Shown here: piece by piece, positions 46,913 through 55,338 of the stretch | Numbering within the stretch: the stretch's first letter is position 1 | Layout of the letters: every line of letters starts with the position of its first letter | Origin: Denitrovibrio sp. | Lineage (GTDB): Bacteria > Chrysiogenota > Deferribacteres > Deferribacterales > Geovibrionaceae | Reading direction: 5' to 3' | NCBI GenBank assembly: GCA_002869185.1 | Contig: PKTN01000004.1 | Span: 62,001 to 126,000, forward strand | Length of the DNA stretch: 64,000 nt | Translations under genes and position numbers: made by a program | Notes under the pieces: generated by a model | Seen by the model: only the letters and a program-made list of their open reading frames with translations | Databases searched by the model: none | Told to the model about the DNA's origin: nothing

Positions 46913-47530
46913 ATGAATACTAATAAAGAAATATTAAAAAAAGTTTACTCCGCTGAGACTACAGAGGAACTAATGGAAGCCTATGGAGCATGGGCAAAGG
47001 GCTATGATGCAGATTTGGCAGACTTCGGATATAGGGCTCCTTCAGAATCAGTTAATCTATTTATGAAGTATGTTCCTGCTGAAGCAAAAGTTATTGATGT
47101 TGGATGCGGTACAGGACAAGTAGGTATACTATTGGCAGAGCAAAATTTTGCTGATATTGATGGAATGGATTATTCCAAAGAGATGCTTGAGGTTGCAGGT
47201 GAGAAGAGTGTATATGCTGAGTTATTTCACACGGATATTACCAAACCATTAAATGTTAAAGCTAGAAAGTATGACGCTCTGATTTGTGTAGGTACATTTA
47301 CTTATGGACATGTAGCAGGTGATGCATTTGAAAGACTTGCAAACATAGTTAAAAGTGGTGGCTACATAGTTTTCACTGTAAGAGAGGGCGCATATGACGA
47401 ACTTAATTACAGAGATAAGATGGTCCAGATGGAATATAATAAAATTTGGGAATTAAAGGAACTGGTCGACGCTGTATATTTTAAAGAGGAAGAGATAGGC
47501 TGCAAAATTGCAGTTTATAGAGTACTATAA
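46913..47530 (+). CDS. Class I SAM-dependent methyltransferase
   Basis: Starting at ATG 46913 gives 205 residues; an earlier in-frame start would overlap ablB and lacks a ribosome site. The fold is clear: VIDVGCGTGQVGILLAE near residue 64 (motif I), GMDYSKEMLEVA near residue 88, and YDALICVGTFTYGHV near residue 122. The substrate is unknown. It is 28 bp after ablB and 3 bp before the next gene, so it belongs to the abl transcript. Whether it modifies a solute or acts elsewhere cannot be told. Confidence 0.8.
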   Translation: MNTNKEILKKVYSAETTEELMEAYGAWAKGYDADLADFGYRAPSESVNLFMKYVPAEAKVIDVGCGTGQVGILLAEQNFADIDGMDYSKEMLEVAGEKSVYAELFHTDITKPLNVKARKYDALICVGTFTYGHVAGDAFERLANIVKSGGYIVFTVREGAYDELNYRDKMVQMEYNKIWELKELVDAVYFKEEEIGCKIAVYRVL

Positions 47531-47533
47531 ATT

Positions 47534-48448
47534 ATGGTTAATAAACGGTTCAAGATTCATAAAAGCAAAAGACATCTTGTAGTACCGAAAAATGAACAGA
47601 TTAAACGATTTGTATTGCAATATTCAGGGATACTGATTGGTAGTGTTATTGCAGCAATAGGTTATGTGCTTTTCCAGGTTCCTTTCAAGCTTGCAGCAGG
47701 TGGGGTTACAGGTCTTGCCATTATAATAAACAATTATATCCCTGTACCTGAAGGTATGCTTATCCTTACACTTAATATCCCGCTTCTGATTCTTGGATAC
47801 TACTATCTGGGCGGATGGAAGTTTATATTCTCAACGACATTTTCTGTTGTTGTATTTTCAATATGCGTTGATGTATTCCAGTTTTTCTTTACTGCAAACC
47901 TTAATCCGTTCCCTGTATCCAATGACCTTCTTCTGAACTCAATCTATGCAGGGATAGTCTTTGGCTTTGGTGCTGGGCTTATATATCGTTCTGGTGCAAG
48001 TATAGGTGGGACAAGTATACCTGCGAGAATACTTCAGATGAAAAGAGGGATACCACTTTCTCAATCATATATGATAACTGATCTAGGTATTATTCTTCTT
48101 GCTGGGTTTGTCTTTTACTGGGAAATTGCAATGCTTGCAACGCTTACACTGATACTCTGAGGACTTGTGTCATATTTCATGCTTGAAGGTGTTAGCCAAG
48201 TAAGGACAGCAATGATAATAACTAAGCATCCAGTAATAATACAAAACACACTCCTAAATGAGCTTAAGCGAGATGTTATATCATGGGGCATCACAGACTT
48301 GAAAGATGACGAGAGATCTGTTGTGTACTGCACTGTCAGACGTCCTCAGGTTAATGATTTAAAATACTATGTCAATGCTATAGACCCAGAGTCATTCTTT
48401 GTCATAGGGACAGCTCAGCAGGTATGGAGCGGTGTCCAATCGAAGTAG
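47534..48448 (+). CDS. YitT-family membrane protein with in-frame TGA
   Basis: The ~304-residue protein has five or six helices of the YitT/DUF161 type (GYVLFQVPFKLAAGGVTGLA; GAGLIYRSGASIGGTSIPAR) and a C-terminal cytosolic DUF2179 domain (LEGVSQVRTAMIITKHPVII; the YCTVRRPQV strand; DPESFFVIGTAQQVWSG). Codon 209 is TGA (48158-48160), inside the last membrane helix (LTLIL-TGA-GLVSYFMLEG). Both parts match one known architecture, so it is one gene. The position corresponds to a small residue, often Ser, in relatives. A GTG two codons later (48167) could restart only the DUF2179 part. Function of the family is unknown. Confidence 0.75.
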
Positions 48449-48474
48449 TCCAATACACTCACAATTTCTAGTGA

Positions 48475-49704
48475 TTAATCGAATGCTGAGAATTTCTTCA
48501 TCTCAATTAGCTTTTTGTATTGAGTGGCAGTAATGTGAAAGTATTTGTCCTGCGGAATATATATATAAGGGACATCTTCAACATTCCTAAATTCAAACAG
48601 TGATAATATAATCCTATTTACTCCACGGTGACCAATAATCATCATATTTCCGACATCTCCGCTTAGGAATAGAGCTTTTTTCAGACCAAGTTGAACACGT
48701 CCTTTTAGGGTTCTATAGCTCTCCCCATTAGGGTATGTGAAATTATATTTATCTTTGAACCTAGTTTCATACAGATTAGGATAGCTTAGTCTGAGTTCAT
48801 CATATGAAATTGAATCACAGTCACCTGTATCTATCTCATCAAACTCCTCAAATGGAAATATTTCGATATCAGGGATTTGTATTTTTATCTCTTCGGCAAT
48901 GGCGATAGTTCGTTTTTTTGTACTGGTGAAAACATAGTGTATATCTGTTTTTTTAAAATGCTTTGCGAGATCTTTTGCTTGTCGCATACCCCGTTCTGTG
49001 AGCTCGGAATCACCACCAATGCGGTTTTCAAGGTTAAAGTATGTTTGACCATGACGAACTAAGTATAGATTGTGAATCCAGTCAGAAACCAATATATCCC
49101 TAATCAAGTGATAGTAAGGGATACCTTCATCTTTTTCTTTGAGTATTTTATTGTTTAGTGAATCGATTACTATATAGTTTGGCTCATCGCTAAGGTGTAC
49201 ATAACGCTTCTTATAGTATTCTATCCTCTTTAGGAAGTTTTGATAGGCTTCTTGTTTTGGTAAGTGGCTGAATTCAAGCAATTTGGTCTTTGTTTCAACG
49301 CATATGTTGAGGAAGTCCTCCTCTTCGTTGACACATTCAACGAAAAGAATGTTGTAGTCTGCCAGCTCACTGATGACTATTTGCCTTCTTTTTCTTGTCA
49401 CATTCGCTGCGTCGATAATAGCTATATCCCCTTTACTCCTTAGATACTCTCTTGCATTACGGATATTGATTAAAGCTATCTCTTCTCTGACTTTAACAGT
49501 CTTTTGATTGTCAGGGTTATAGAACTCGAAAGAAGATGTATTCTCTTTTATATATTTGCGTCTCAAGTCTCCATTGTTGAAAACTTTGACATTTAGATTC
49601 TCTTTGGAAAGATTCTCAAGGATTTTTTTGGCATGTGTTGACTTGCCTCTAGCTGGTAGCCCCATCATGACTATGCAGAGTTTCTTACGTTCCTTGGCTT
49701 TCAT
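48475..49704 (-). CDS. PFKFB-like 6-phosphofructo-2-kinase/fructose-2,6-bisphosphatase
   Basis: This 409-residue protein has the two-domain order of the eukaryotic bifunctional enzyme. The N-terminal P-loop kinase has MGLPARGKSTHAKKI near residue 14, VFNNGDLRRKYIKE, and DAANVTRKRRQIV near residue 98. The histidine-phosphatase domain has LVRHGQTYFNLENRIGGDS near residue 215 and IGHRGVNRIIL near residue 357; relatives usually have H-x-A there, so R replaces a small residue next to the second His. It would set fructose-2,6-bisphosphate level, a signal rarely described in bacteria. It is monocistronic, convergent with the abl operon. Confidence 0.85.
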   Translation of the reverse strand: MKAKERKKLCIVMMGLPARGKSTHAKKILENLSKENLNVKVFNNGDLRRKYIKENTSSFEFYNPDNQKTVKVREEIALINIRNAREYLRSKGDIAIIDAANVTRKRRQIVISELADYNILFVECVNEEEDFLNICVETKTKLLEFSHLPKQEAYQNFLKRIEYYKKRYVHLSDEPNYIVIDSLNNKILKEKDEGIPYYHLIRDILVSDWIHNLYLVRHGQTYFNLENRIGGDSELTERGMRQAKDLAKHFKKTDIHYVFTSTKKRTIAIAEEIKIQIPDIEIFPFEEFDEIDTGDCDSISYDELRLSYPNLYETRFKDKYNFTYPNGESYRTLKGRVQLGLKKALFLSGDVGNMMIIGHRGVNRIILSLFEFRNVEDVPYIYIPQDKYFHITATQYKKLIEMKKFSAFD

Positions 49705-49813
49705 GTGTCACCTTGTTTGTTGATATCTTAAAGACTAATCTAAGCCATTTATATCAATTAAACAACATGACAGAATATTTTCACCTTTATTAATGCAAAA
49801 ATAAACACCATTT

Positions 49814-49838
49814 AAGCCAGACTTCCGATATCTGGCTT
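49814..49838 (-). terminator. Terminator of the arr operon
   Basis: AAGCCAGA/TCTGGCTT form an 8-bp stem with a 9-nt loop, 16 bp beyond the full-length arrD stop. It resembles the terminator behind tRNA-Pro. Confidence 0.65.
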
Positions 49839-49853
49839 TGTTAGTGCTAGCTA

Positions 49854-50456
49854 TTATAAGCTTTGGGAATATTGCGAAAGAAGCTTCCCTATTGTTTTAT
49901 AAAAATTTGTGGAGGCATTCTTAACCATAAGAGCACTCATCTGTGTTGCAAAAGGCTTGAAGTAATTAGCTATAAAATCTGTTAATACTTGCTCGTCGCA
50001 TTAAGTATCTTCTCCAGCAGCCTTTTTGTTATCTATCATAATTAGTGCCGTGTGTATAAATTCTAGTTCAATAGCTATATGGTCAGCAGGTTCGTTCATG
50101 CTACTTTCTACGTCTAACCCAAACTGTCTATAGATATCAGTAACAGCCGCGGTAGATTCGTCATTGAGTCTCTTTGCCTTATCCAAATATACAGAGCCGT
50201 AAGGTGGAGCTTGAAGCTGGTAAGGTCCTATAAATAGTGCTGCATAATCAAGCAGAAGCTCAGTCTCATCCGTAAGGAGTGTATCTTTTATCAATTTTTC
50301 AGCATCAAAATTTAAATCTTTATTTAGAGTTTTCAATAGCTCTGATAGCTCACCAATAGTAGATGGCTCTGTTAGAAAGCTCTCTTTGGGGTTATAGAAC
50401 ATAACAGAAAACATACGGCATATTTCAGCATTTATATTAAGCATTTCAGCAGTCAT
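49854..50456 (-). CDS. arrD: TorD-family chaperone of the Arr reductase, interrupted by in-frame TAA
   Basis: I start at ATG 50456 (MTAEMLNINAE), which follows GGAG. The ~200-residue cytosolic protein is a TorD/DmsD-type chaperone: YAALFIGPYQLQAPPYGSVYLD matches the conserved segment of the family, and PADHIAIELEFIH the second. Codon 152 is TAA (50001-50003). In-frame sequence after it, DFIANYFKPFATQMSALMVK and FYKTIGKLL, is a recognisable TorD C-terminal helical region (compare FINEHMKLWLPQFVQ in the chaperone at 61548). So the gene was once, or still is, ~49 codons longer. It is last in the arr operon. Confidence 0.75.
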
Positions 50457-50517
50457 TTTTAACTCCATAGTTTTGAAAATAGGGCGGCACAATAATGAAC
50501 CGCCCAAAGATCATTTC

Positions 50518-51273
50518 TTATTTCATGTTGTAATTTCTAATGTAGTAAACATTAGGCTTTGTACCTTTTTCAGGTTGAAGAACTTCACTTTCGTATGTCT
50601 TCAACAGGATAGATACTTTACTGTTAGGATCATCAATATCACCAACAATCCTAGCACCTGAAGGACAGGTCTCAACACAATAAGGCTCTTTACAGTCAGC
50701 CAGCCTATGTGAGCAAAGGATACACTTCTCAACTATACCTTCGCGTCTTACATTATCATACTCAGGATGCATATAAGCAGTCATCATAGGTGGTGTTGCA
50801 CCAGCCTTGGCAGCTATTTCAGCCCCAGATGACGTACATCCAGGTATAAGCTCTGTCTTGTCTCTATAATATTCGAAAGGAGCAGCTTCGTCAGAGTTAA
50901 AGCTGATAACGCTATAGTCTCCCCCTTCTCTCTGATCCATAACACTGTAAGGGCAAGCGTCCTGACATGAACGACAACCTATGCATCTCTCGTCGTTGTG
51001 CATTGTGATTCCGTCTTTTGTCTTAAACATTGCCTTAGGTGTCACAGGGCAGGCATCTACGCATGCAGCATTTGTACAGTGGTTACAAAGTACAGGGTAT
51101 GTTGCAAATTTTAGATCAGGAAATTTTCCATCCATCTTAAAGATGAAATCAGCCCAGTTATATGATTGACCGTCTTTTCTGTCTCTTGTGTTGTTCTCCG
51201 TTTTACAGGCGATACCACAAGCACCACAGCCAGCACATTTCTTAAGGTTTATTACCATTGCCATTTTAGCCAT
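50518..51273 (-). CDS. arrB: Arsenate/selenate reductase iron-sulfur subunit
   Basis: The 251-residue protein carries four [4Fe-4S] ferredoxin-type motifs: CAGCGACGIAC, CNHCTNAACVDAC, CIGCRSCQDAC and CILCSHRLADCKEPYCVETC. This is the electron-transfer subunit pattern of ArrB, DmsB and PsrB. The start is ATG 51273 after AGGAG; a longer frame overlaps arrA. It lacks a Tat signal, so it probably travels with ArrA. It is 10 bp downstream of arrA. Confidence 0.9.
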   Translation of the reverse strand: MAKMAMVINLKKCAGCGACGIACKTENNTRDRKDGQSYNWADFIFKMDGKFPDLKFATYPVLCNHCTNAACVDACPVTPKAMFKTKDGITMHNDERCIGCRSCQDACPYSVMDQREGGDYSVISFNSDEAAPFEYYRDKTELIPGCTSSGAEIAAKAGATPPMMTAYMHPEYDNVRREGIVEKCILCSHRLADCKEPYCVETCPSGARIVGDIDDPNSKVSILLKTYESEVLQPEKGTKPNVYYIRNYNMK

Positions 51274-51283
51274 AGTTCTCTCC

Positions 51284-53818
51284 TTATACCTTTTCGATCT
51301 TGACGCCACAGAAACCGCCATTTCTGGCTGTACTTCCAGAGATTCTGTCATAATCAGCAGGCATCAGCTCATTGTTGTTAAATCCCTTTGGCTTGGCATT
51401 TTTATAGTCTTCCGCAGCTACACGTCCGTATGCCCAGTGTCCCTGACCATAGCACTTAGTTACGTTTCCAGGACGAACACCTTCCCACAGCTTAACTTTG
51501 ATAACAAAGCTAGCGTTAGTGGAAGTTATGCGAACCATGTCACCATTTTTGAGACCTAGCTTAGCGCCGTCATCAGGGTTGATCTTAAGAACGTCATCCC
51601 AGCTCTCGTCGCCAAGGTCAACTTTCTTAAATTCTTGATACCATGTTGTGTTCGCACTGCGACCCTCTTTGTTCAGTCTTGAACGGTGATCGATAAAGGT
51701 GAATGGGTACTCTTCGAAAGAACCATATCTAAATGGTGTCTCATAGTGAGGAACAAACGCCTTGTCACCTCTAGCCTCGTAGTTACATACGTCGAGAACC
51801 TTATCAATGCTGACATGGTGTTTCTTGGCATGTTTACCAAGAGCTTGCTTGAGGGTTTCACTGTAGAATTCAAATTTATGAGTCTTAGTTTTGAATTTGC
51901 CCCAGCTCTTTTTATAGCTGAGTCTTGCATCGTTCCAAACACCAGCCTTTTTAAACTCTTCCAATCCTTTGATCTTGTCACCAGGGAATGACTTTTTACC
52001 GTCCCATGATGGAGCGGTGTAATATTTAACTGCATATTCTGCAAATTCTTTAGAGTTAGTAGGTGCTTTGCCAGTCTCAGGGTCGTTGAAGTTCTCTTTG
52101 TAATAACGGAAGAGATTATCAAAGCCTCTAGCTGCAAGTTTCTCAGCGATGAGATAAGGGATCTCTGTCTCATCAATTTTAACGTCCCACATTGGCTCTA
52201 CAACAGGCTGCAGGAGCGATACTTGTGAGTGCAGGTTACCTTTACTCTTTAGATATCCCCACTTTTCAAAAGTTGTGATAGCAGAAGGGAGAACTATGTC
52301 AGCAAACTGAGACATCTCAGATGCATGAGTGGTAATGTGTACATAGAATTCAAGATCGCTAAGAGCCTCTTCCCATCTTTGTGCTCCAGTGCCTGAGAAT
52401 GGGAAGTTGTTCATGTATCCGATACCCATCTTAATTTCCATAGGGTTCTTCTGAAGTATACCGTCAGCAACGTTGTTAGTAACAACACCGCTACCTGATT
52501 TACCCTTCTTCATTGCAGGGAAATTAAGGAAACCACGTTGGTCGATCTTTTTAAATTTCTTTTTAGCAGTTGCATCTTTGTAAGCATCGAGCTTAGGCAT
52601 CTTGTTGACGTGGGTCTTACCCTTCATCATTGTTCCACCGATATTATCGATAGAGCCGAGGATACCGCAAAGAGCTTCGATCGCCATAGCAGTGTAAGTT
52701 CCACGAACGTGCATTGCAGCACCAGGTCCCATCCATACACAAACAGAAGGGGCGGCAACTGCCATCTCTCTAGCTGTTTTATAAATAGATTCAGCTGGGA
52801 TACCTACTATCTCTGACGCCCACTCAGGGGTTTTGTCTTTAAGCTCTATGTTCCACCACTCTACAAGACCGTGAGTGTGTTTACCTGCGAAGGAATCTGC
52901 ATCAACAGTTTGACCAGCTTTAAAGTGGTTTACGCTGTCTTTGAAGTCACCTACGAAAGGCTTGTACCAAAGATCTTCTGTGAGGAGAACGTGAGCAAGA
53001 GCTACAGCAAGCGCGCCATCTGTTCCAGGAATAACTGGGAGCCAGTTGTGTGCTTTAGCAGCGGATGCGTTAAGTTTAGGGTCTACTACAGTTATCGTAG
53101 CCTTGTCTGATATATCACCGAATGACTTAATGGTGAAAGGGACTTGCCTGTTAGAAACAAGCGGATCTAGTCCCCAAATAAGAACATATTTACTGTTGTG
53201 TAGATCATAGTCTCTATAATCCCAGTATCCATGAGTGTAGAACGCGCCAGATTTCTCTGCCTCTGCACATATTGCAGAGTGGGATATATTGTTTGGAGAA
53301 CCATATATCTTTGTCATAGCATCATAGATGATATCTCTCATATAGGTATAGCGTCCTCTGTTTAGCATATACTTATGAGCTTCTCCATTATTACGGAGCT
53401 CCATCAGCTTGTCAGCTATCATGTCGAGAGCTTCATCCCAGCTAATAGGGACGAACTTAGGGTCGACACCTCTCCCTTTCTTAGGGTTAGTCCTTTTCAT
53501 AGGAACCTTTACCCTGTCAGGATCGTATAATTGTTGTAGCCCCATGTGTGCCCTAGGGCAGCATGTTCCACAGTTAGCCTTACTATTAGGGTTACCCCTT
53601 ACTTTTACCGCACGTCCACCTTGTACAAAAACTTGTATAGGGTCCCATGTAGTACAACCCTGACATGTAGTGGATATCCACTCGCCGGGTTCTTCGCCAA
53701 TGGCTTTCTTTGGGTTCATAGGTGCAAGAGCGTTATTTTTTGGTGCTCCGCAACCTACCATAGCAACAGCACTAACAGCCGCTGTAGCTTTTAGAAAGTC
53801 TCTTCTCTTCAATTTCAT
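51284..53818 (-). CDS. arrA: Respiratory arsenate (or selenate) reductase, molybdopterin catalytic subunit
   Basis: The 844-residue DMSO-reductase-family protein starts at ATG 53818 after AAGGAGGT. A twin-arginine signal (RRDFLKATAAVSAVAMVGC) precedes an FeS motif, CQGCTTWDPIQVFV, in which the third cluster Cys of C-x2-C-x3-C is Asp. The remaining CGTCCPRAHMGLQQLYDPDR, KRTNPKKGRG and NNISHSAICAEAEKSGAFY, with the molybdenum-ligand Cys in SAIC, follow ArrA closely. The ArrXSR sensory genes upstream and ArrB/ArrD-like genes downstream support arsenate respiration. SrrA-type selenate reductases are relatives, and the cluster Asp is atypical, so substrate assignment is probable rather than certain. 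Periplasmic. Confidence 0.8.
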   Translation of the reverse strand: MKLKRRDFLKATAAVSAVAMVGCGAPKNNALAPMNPKKAIGEEPGEWISTTCQGCTTWDPIQVFVQGGRAVKVRGNPNSKANCGTCCPRAHMGLQQLYDPDRVKVPMKRTNPKKGRGVDPKFVPISWDEALDMIADKLMELRNNGEAHKYMLNRGRYTYMRDIIYDAMTKIYGSPNNISHSAICAEAEKSGAFYTHGYWDYRDYDLHNSKYVLIWGLDPLVSNRQVPFTIKSFGDISDKATITVVDPKLNASAAKAHNWLPVIPGTDGALAVALAHVLLTEDLWYKPFVGDFKDSVNHFKAGQTVDADSFAGKHTHGLVEWWNIELKDKTPEWASEIVGIPAESIYKTAREMAVAAPSVCVWMGPGAAMHVRGTYTAMAIEALCGILGSIDNIGGTMMKGKTHVNKMPKLDAYKDATAKKKFKKIDQRGFLNFPAMKKGKSGSGVVTNNVADGILQKNPMEIKMGIGYMNNFPFSGTGAQRWEEALSDLEFYVHITTHASEMSQFADIVLPSAITTFEKWGYLKSKGNLHSQVSLLQPVVEPMWDVKIDETEIPYLIAEKLAARGFDNLFRYYKENFNDPETGKAPTNSKEFAEYAVKYYTAPSWDGKKSFPGDKIKGLEEFKKAGVWNDARLSYKKSWGKFKTKTHKFEFYSETLKQALGKHAKKHHVSIDKVLDVCNYEARGDKAFVPHYETPFRYGSFEEYPFTFIDHRSRLNKEGRSANTTWYQEFKKVDLGDESWDDVLKINPDDGAKLGLKNGDMVRITSTNASFVIKVKLWEGVRPGNVTKCYGQGHWAYGRVAAEDYKNAKPKGFNNNELMPADYDRISGSTARNGGFCGVKIEKV

Positions 53819-53850
53819 ACAGACCTCCTTCAATTCATAACAAATGTATA

Positions 53851-53869
53851 TTTGCAAGAGGAGTGCCAA
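53851..53869 (-). promoter_or_regulatory. Sigma-54 promoter of arrA
   Basis: On the minus strand TTGGCACTCCTCTTGCAAA contains TGGCAC-N5-TTGC, the -24/-12 consensus, ~33 bp before the arrA start. The gene next upstream encodes a sigma-54 activator. Confidence 0.88.
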
Positions 53870-53931
53870 GTATGTGTTTTTTGTAAGTGGTTGATGTTAT
53901 ACAGAGTATACAAAACGGGGATTAGTTATGT

Positions 53932-53968
53932 GTAAACATGTTGGACATGAAGCGTAAAGAATGTTTAC
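53932..53968 (-). promoter_or_regulatory. Candidate ArrR upstream activator site
   Basis: GTAAACAT (53932-53939) and ATGTTTAC (53961-53968) form an inverted repeat spaced by 21 bp, about 65-100 bp upstream of the sigma-54 promoter, where enhancer-binding proteins usually act. One arm overlaps the arrR stop. It could instead act as a weak hairpin at the end of arrR. Confidence 0.45.
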
Positions 53969-55338
53969 GTGTCTATCTCGTATTTCTTTATTTTAGCGTT
54001 GAGAGTCATTCGTGAGATATTCAGCCATGTAGCAGCTTTTGCCAGCTTCCCTTGGTGCATATCTAGTGCTCCTTTGATAAGAATCTTTTCGCATTCGTCG
54101 ATACTACAAGAGTAAATATCGTCACTATATTTATCAGAGAAATAGTCAAAGAGGCTGATCTCGCTAGGTGGCTCTTTATGGTCGTGAAAGGCTTTAAAAT
54201 CATCGGGTGATAGATGGTTATTCTTAGCTAGTATTATCCCTTCTCTTATCCTGTTCTCTAATTCTCGTACGTTTCCAGGCCAGTTATAAGCTTCAAGTCT
54301 TACAAATAATTCTTTGTCTACACAGGTTATATTCTTATTGTGCTTACGTGTGTGTTTAGCTATCAGATGTAGTGCAATATCTTTTATGTCCTCTTTCCTC
54401 TCTCTGAGTGGAGGGATGAATATATTAACAACACTAAGTCTGTAGTATAGGTCGTGTCTGAAAACACCAGTCTCCGAAAGAGATACGATGTCTTTATTTG
54501 TAGCTGCTATAATCCTTACGTCAAGATTTACCTCTTTGAGTTCACCAAGCTTTTGAACAGTTCCGTTTTGTAAAAACCTGAGCATCTTCGCCTGTAGCTC
54601 AATAGGCATTTCACTAATTTCGTCAAGAAATACTGTTCCGCCATTTGCTGATTCCAATAGACCAATCTTTGATGCAACTGCACCACTGAAGGCTCCTTTA
54701 ACATAGCCAAAAAGCTCACTTTCAAGGAGTTCCTGCGGGATCGCTGCACAATTGATCGCTAGGAATGGCTGATTATTTCTATCGCTATGTTCGTGTAGGA
54801 GGCTAGCCACAAGGTCTTTACCTGTTCCGCTTTCGCCAGTTAGAAGTACAGGAGCGTCAGACATGGAGGCAGAGGCAGTCAGCTTAAGGACGTCTCTAAT
54901 GCCTCTTGATATACCGACTAACTTATGGGATGGGTTGTATTCTGGTACTTTTATGAAACCTTTATCACAACTATCTGAGGCTAGAGTGTGATATGTATCT
55001 ATAGCTTCAGTGAACTCATTCGGGGCAACAGGTTTTACAAGGAAATCAACAGCACCGTGTTTTACAGCTTCAAGTACAGTATCACTCGTCCCATATGCAG
55101 TCATAAAGACTATTGGAACATTGCGGAAATCCTTTTTTATACGTTCCAGAACATTAAGTCCGTTCTCTTCACCAAGTTTATAATCTAGAAAAACCAGACC
55201 CAAATCCGCCTCACTCTCTAATATTTTCATACCTGATGCGGCACAGTTTGCGGTTATGATATTATACTGATTCATAAAAGCTCTTTGCAGGCTGTAGGTT
55301 AGGGAGGTGTCATCATCTATTATTAATATTTTTTTCAT
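53965..55338 (-). CDS. arrR: Sigma-54-dependent response regulator ArrR (NtrC type)
   Basis: The 457-residue protein has a receiver domain (IIDDDTSLTYSL; phospho-Asp in LVFLDYKL near residue 52), an AAA+ domain with Walker A LTGESGTGKDLVA near residue 165, the sigma-54 contact loop written GAFSGA, and GTVFLDEISEMP, then a Fis-type HTH at the C-terminus (KAATWLNISRMTLNAKIKKY). All activator residues are present. It overlaps arrS by 4 bp and controls, by inference, the sigma-54 promoter at 53851. Confidence 0.92.
   Translation of the reverse strand: MKKILIIDDDTSLTYSLQRAFMNQYNIITANCAASGMKILESEADLGLVFLDYKLGEENGLNVLERIKKDFRNVPIVFMTAYGTSDTVLEAVKHGAVDFLVKPVAPNEFTEAIDTYHTLASDSCDKGFIKVPEYNPSHKLVGISRGIRDVLKLTASASMSDAPVLLTGESGTGKDLVASLLHEHSDRNNQPFLAINCAAIPQELLESELFGYVKGAFSGAVASKIGLLESANGGTVFLDEISEMPIELQAKMLRFLQNGTVQKLGELKEVNLDVRIIAATNKDIVSLSETGVFRHDLYYRLSVVNIFIPPLRERKEDIKDIALHLIAKHTRKHNKNITCVDKELFVRLEAYNWPGNVRELENRIREGIILAKNNHLSPDDFKAFHDHKEPPSEISLFDYFSDKYSDDIYSCSIDECEKILIKGALDMHQGKLAKAATWLNISRMTLNAKIKKYEIDT

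Noticed and set aside
53818-53869. A start for arrA 17 codons further upstream
   Set aside because: That stretch contains the sigma-54 promoter and the Shine-Dalgarno sequence; the Tat signal begins at ATG 53818.
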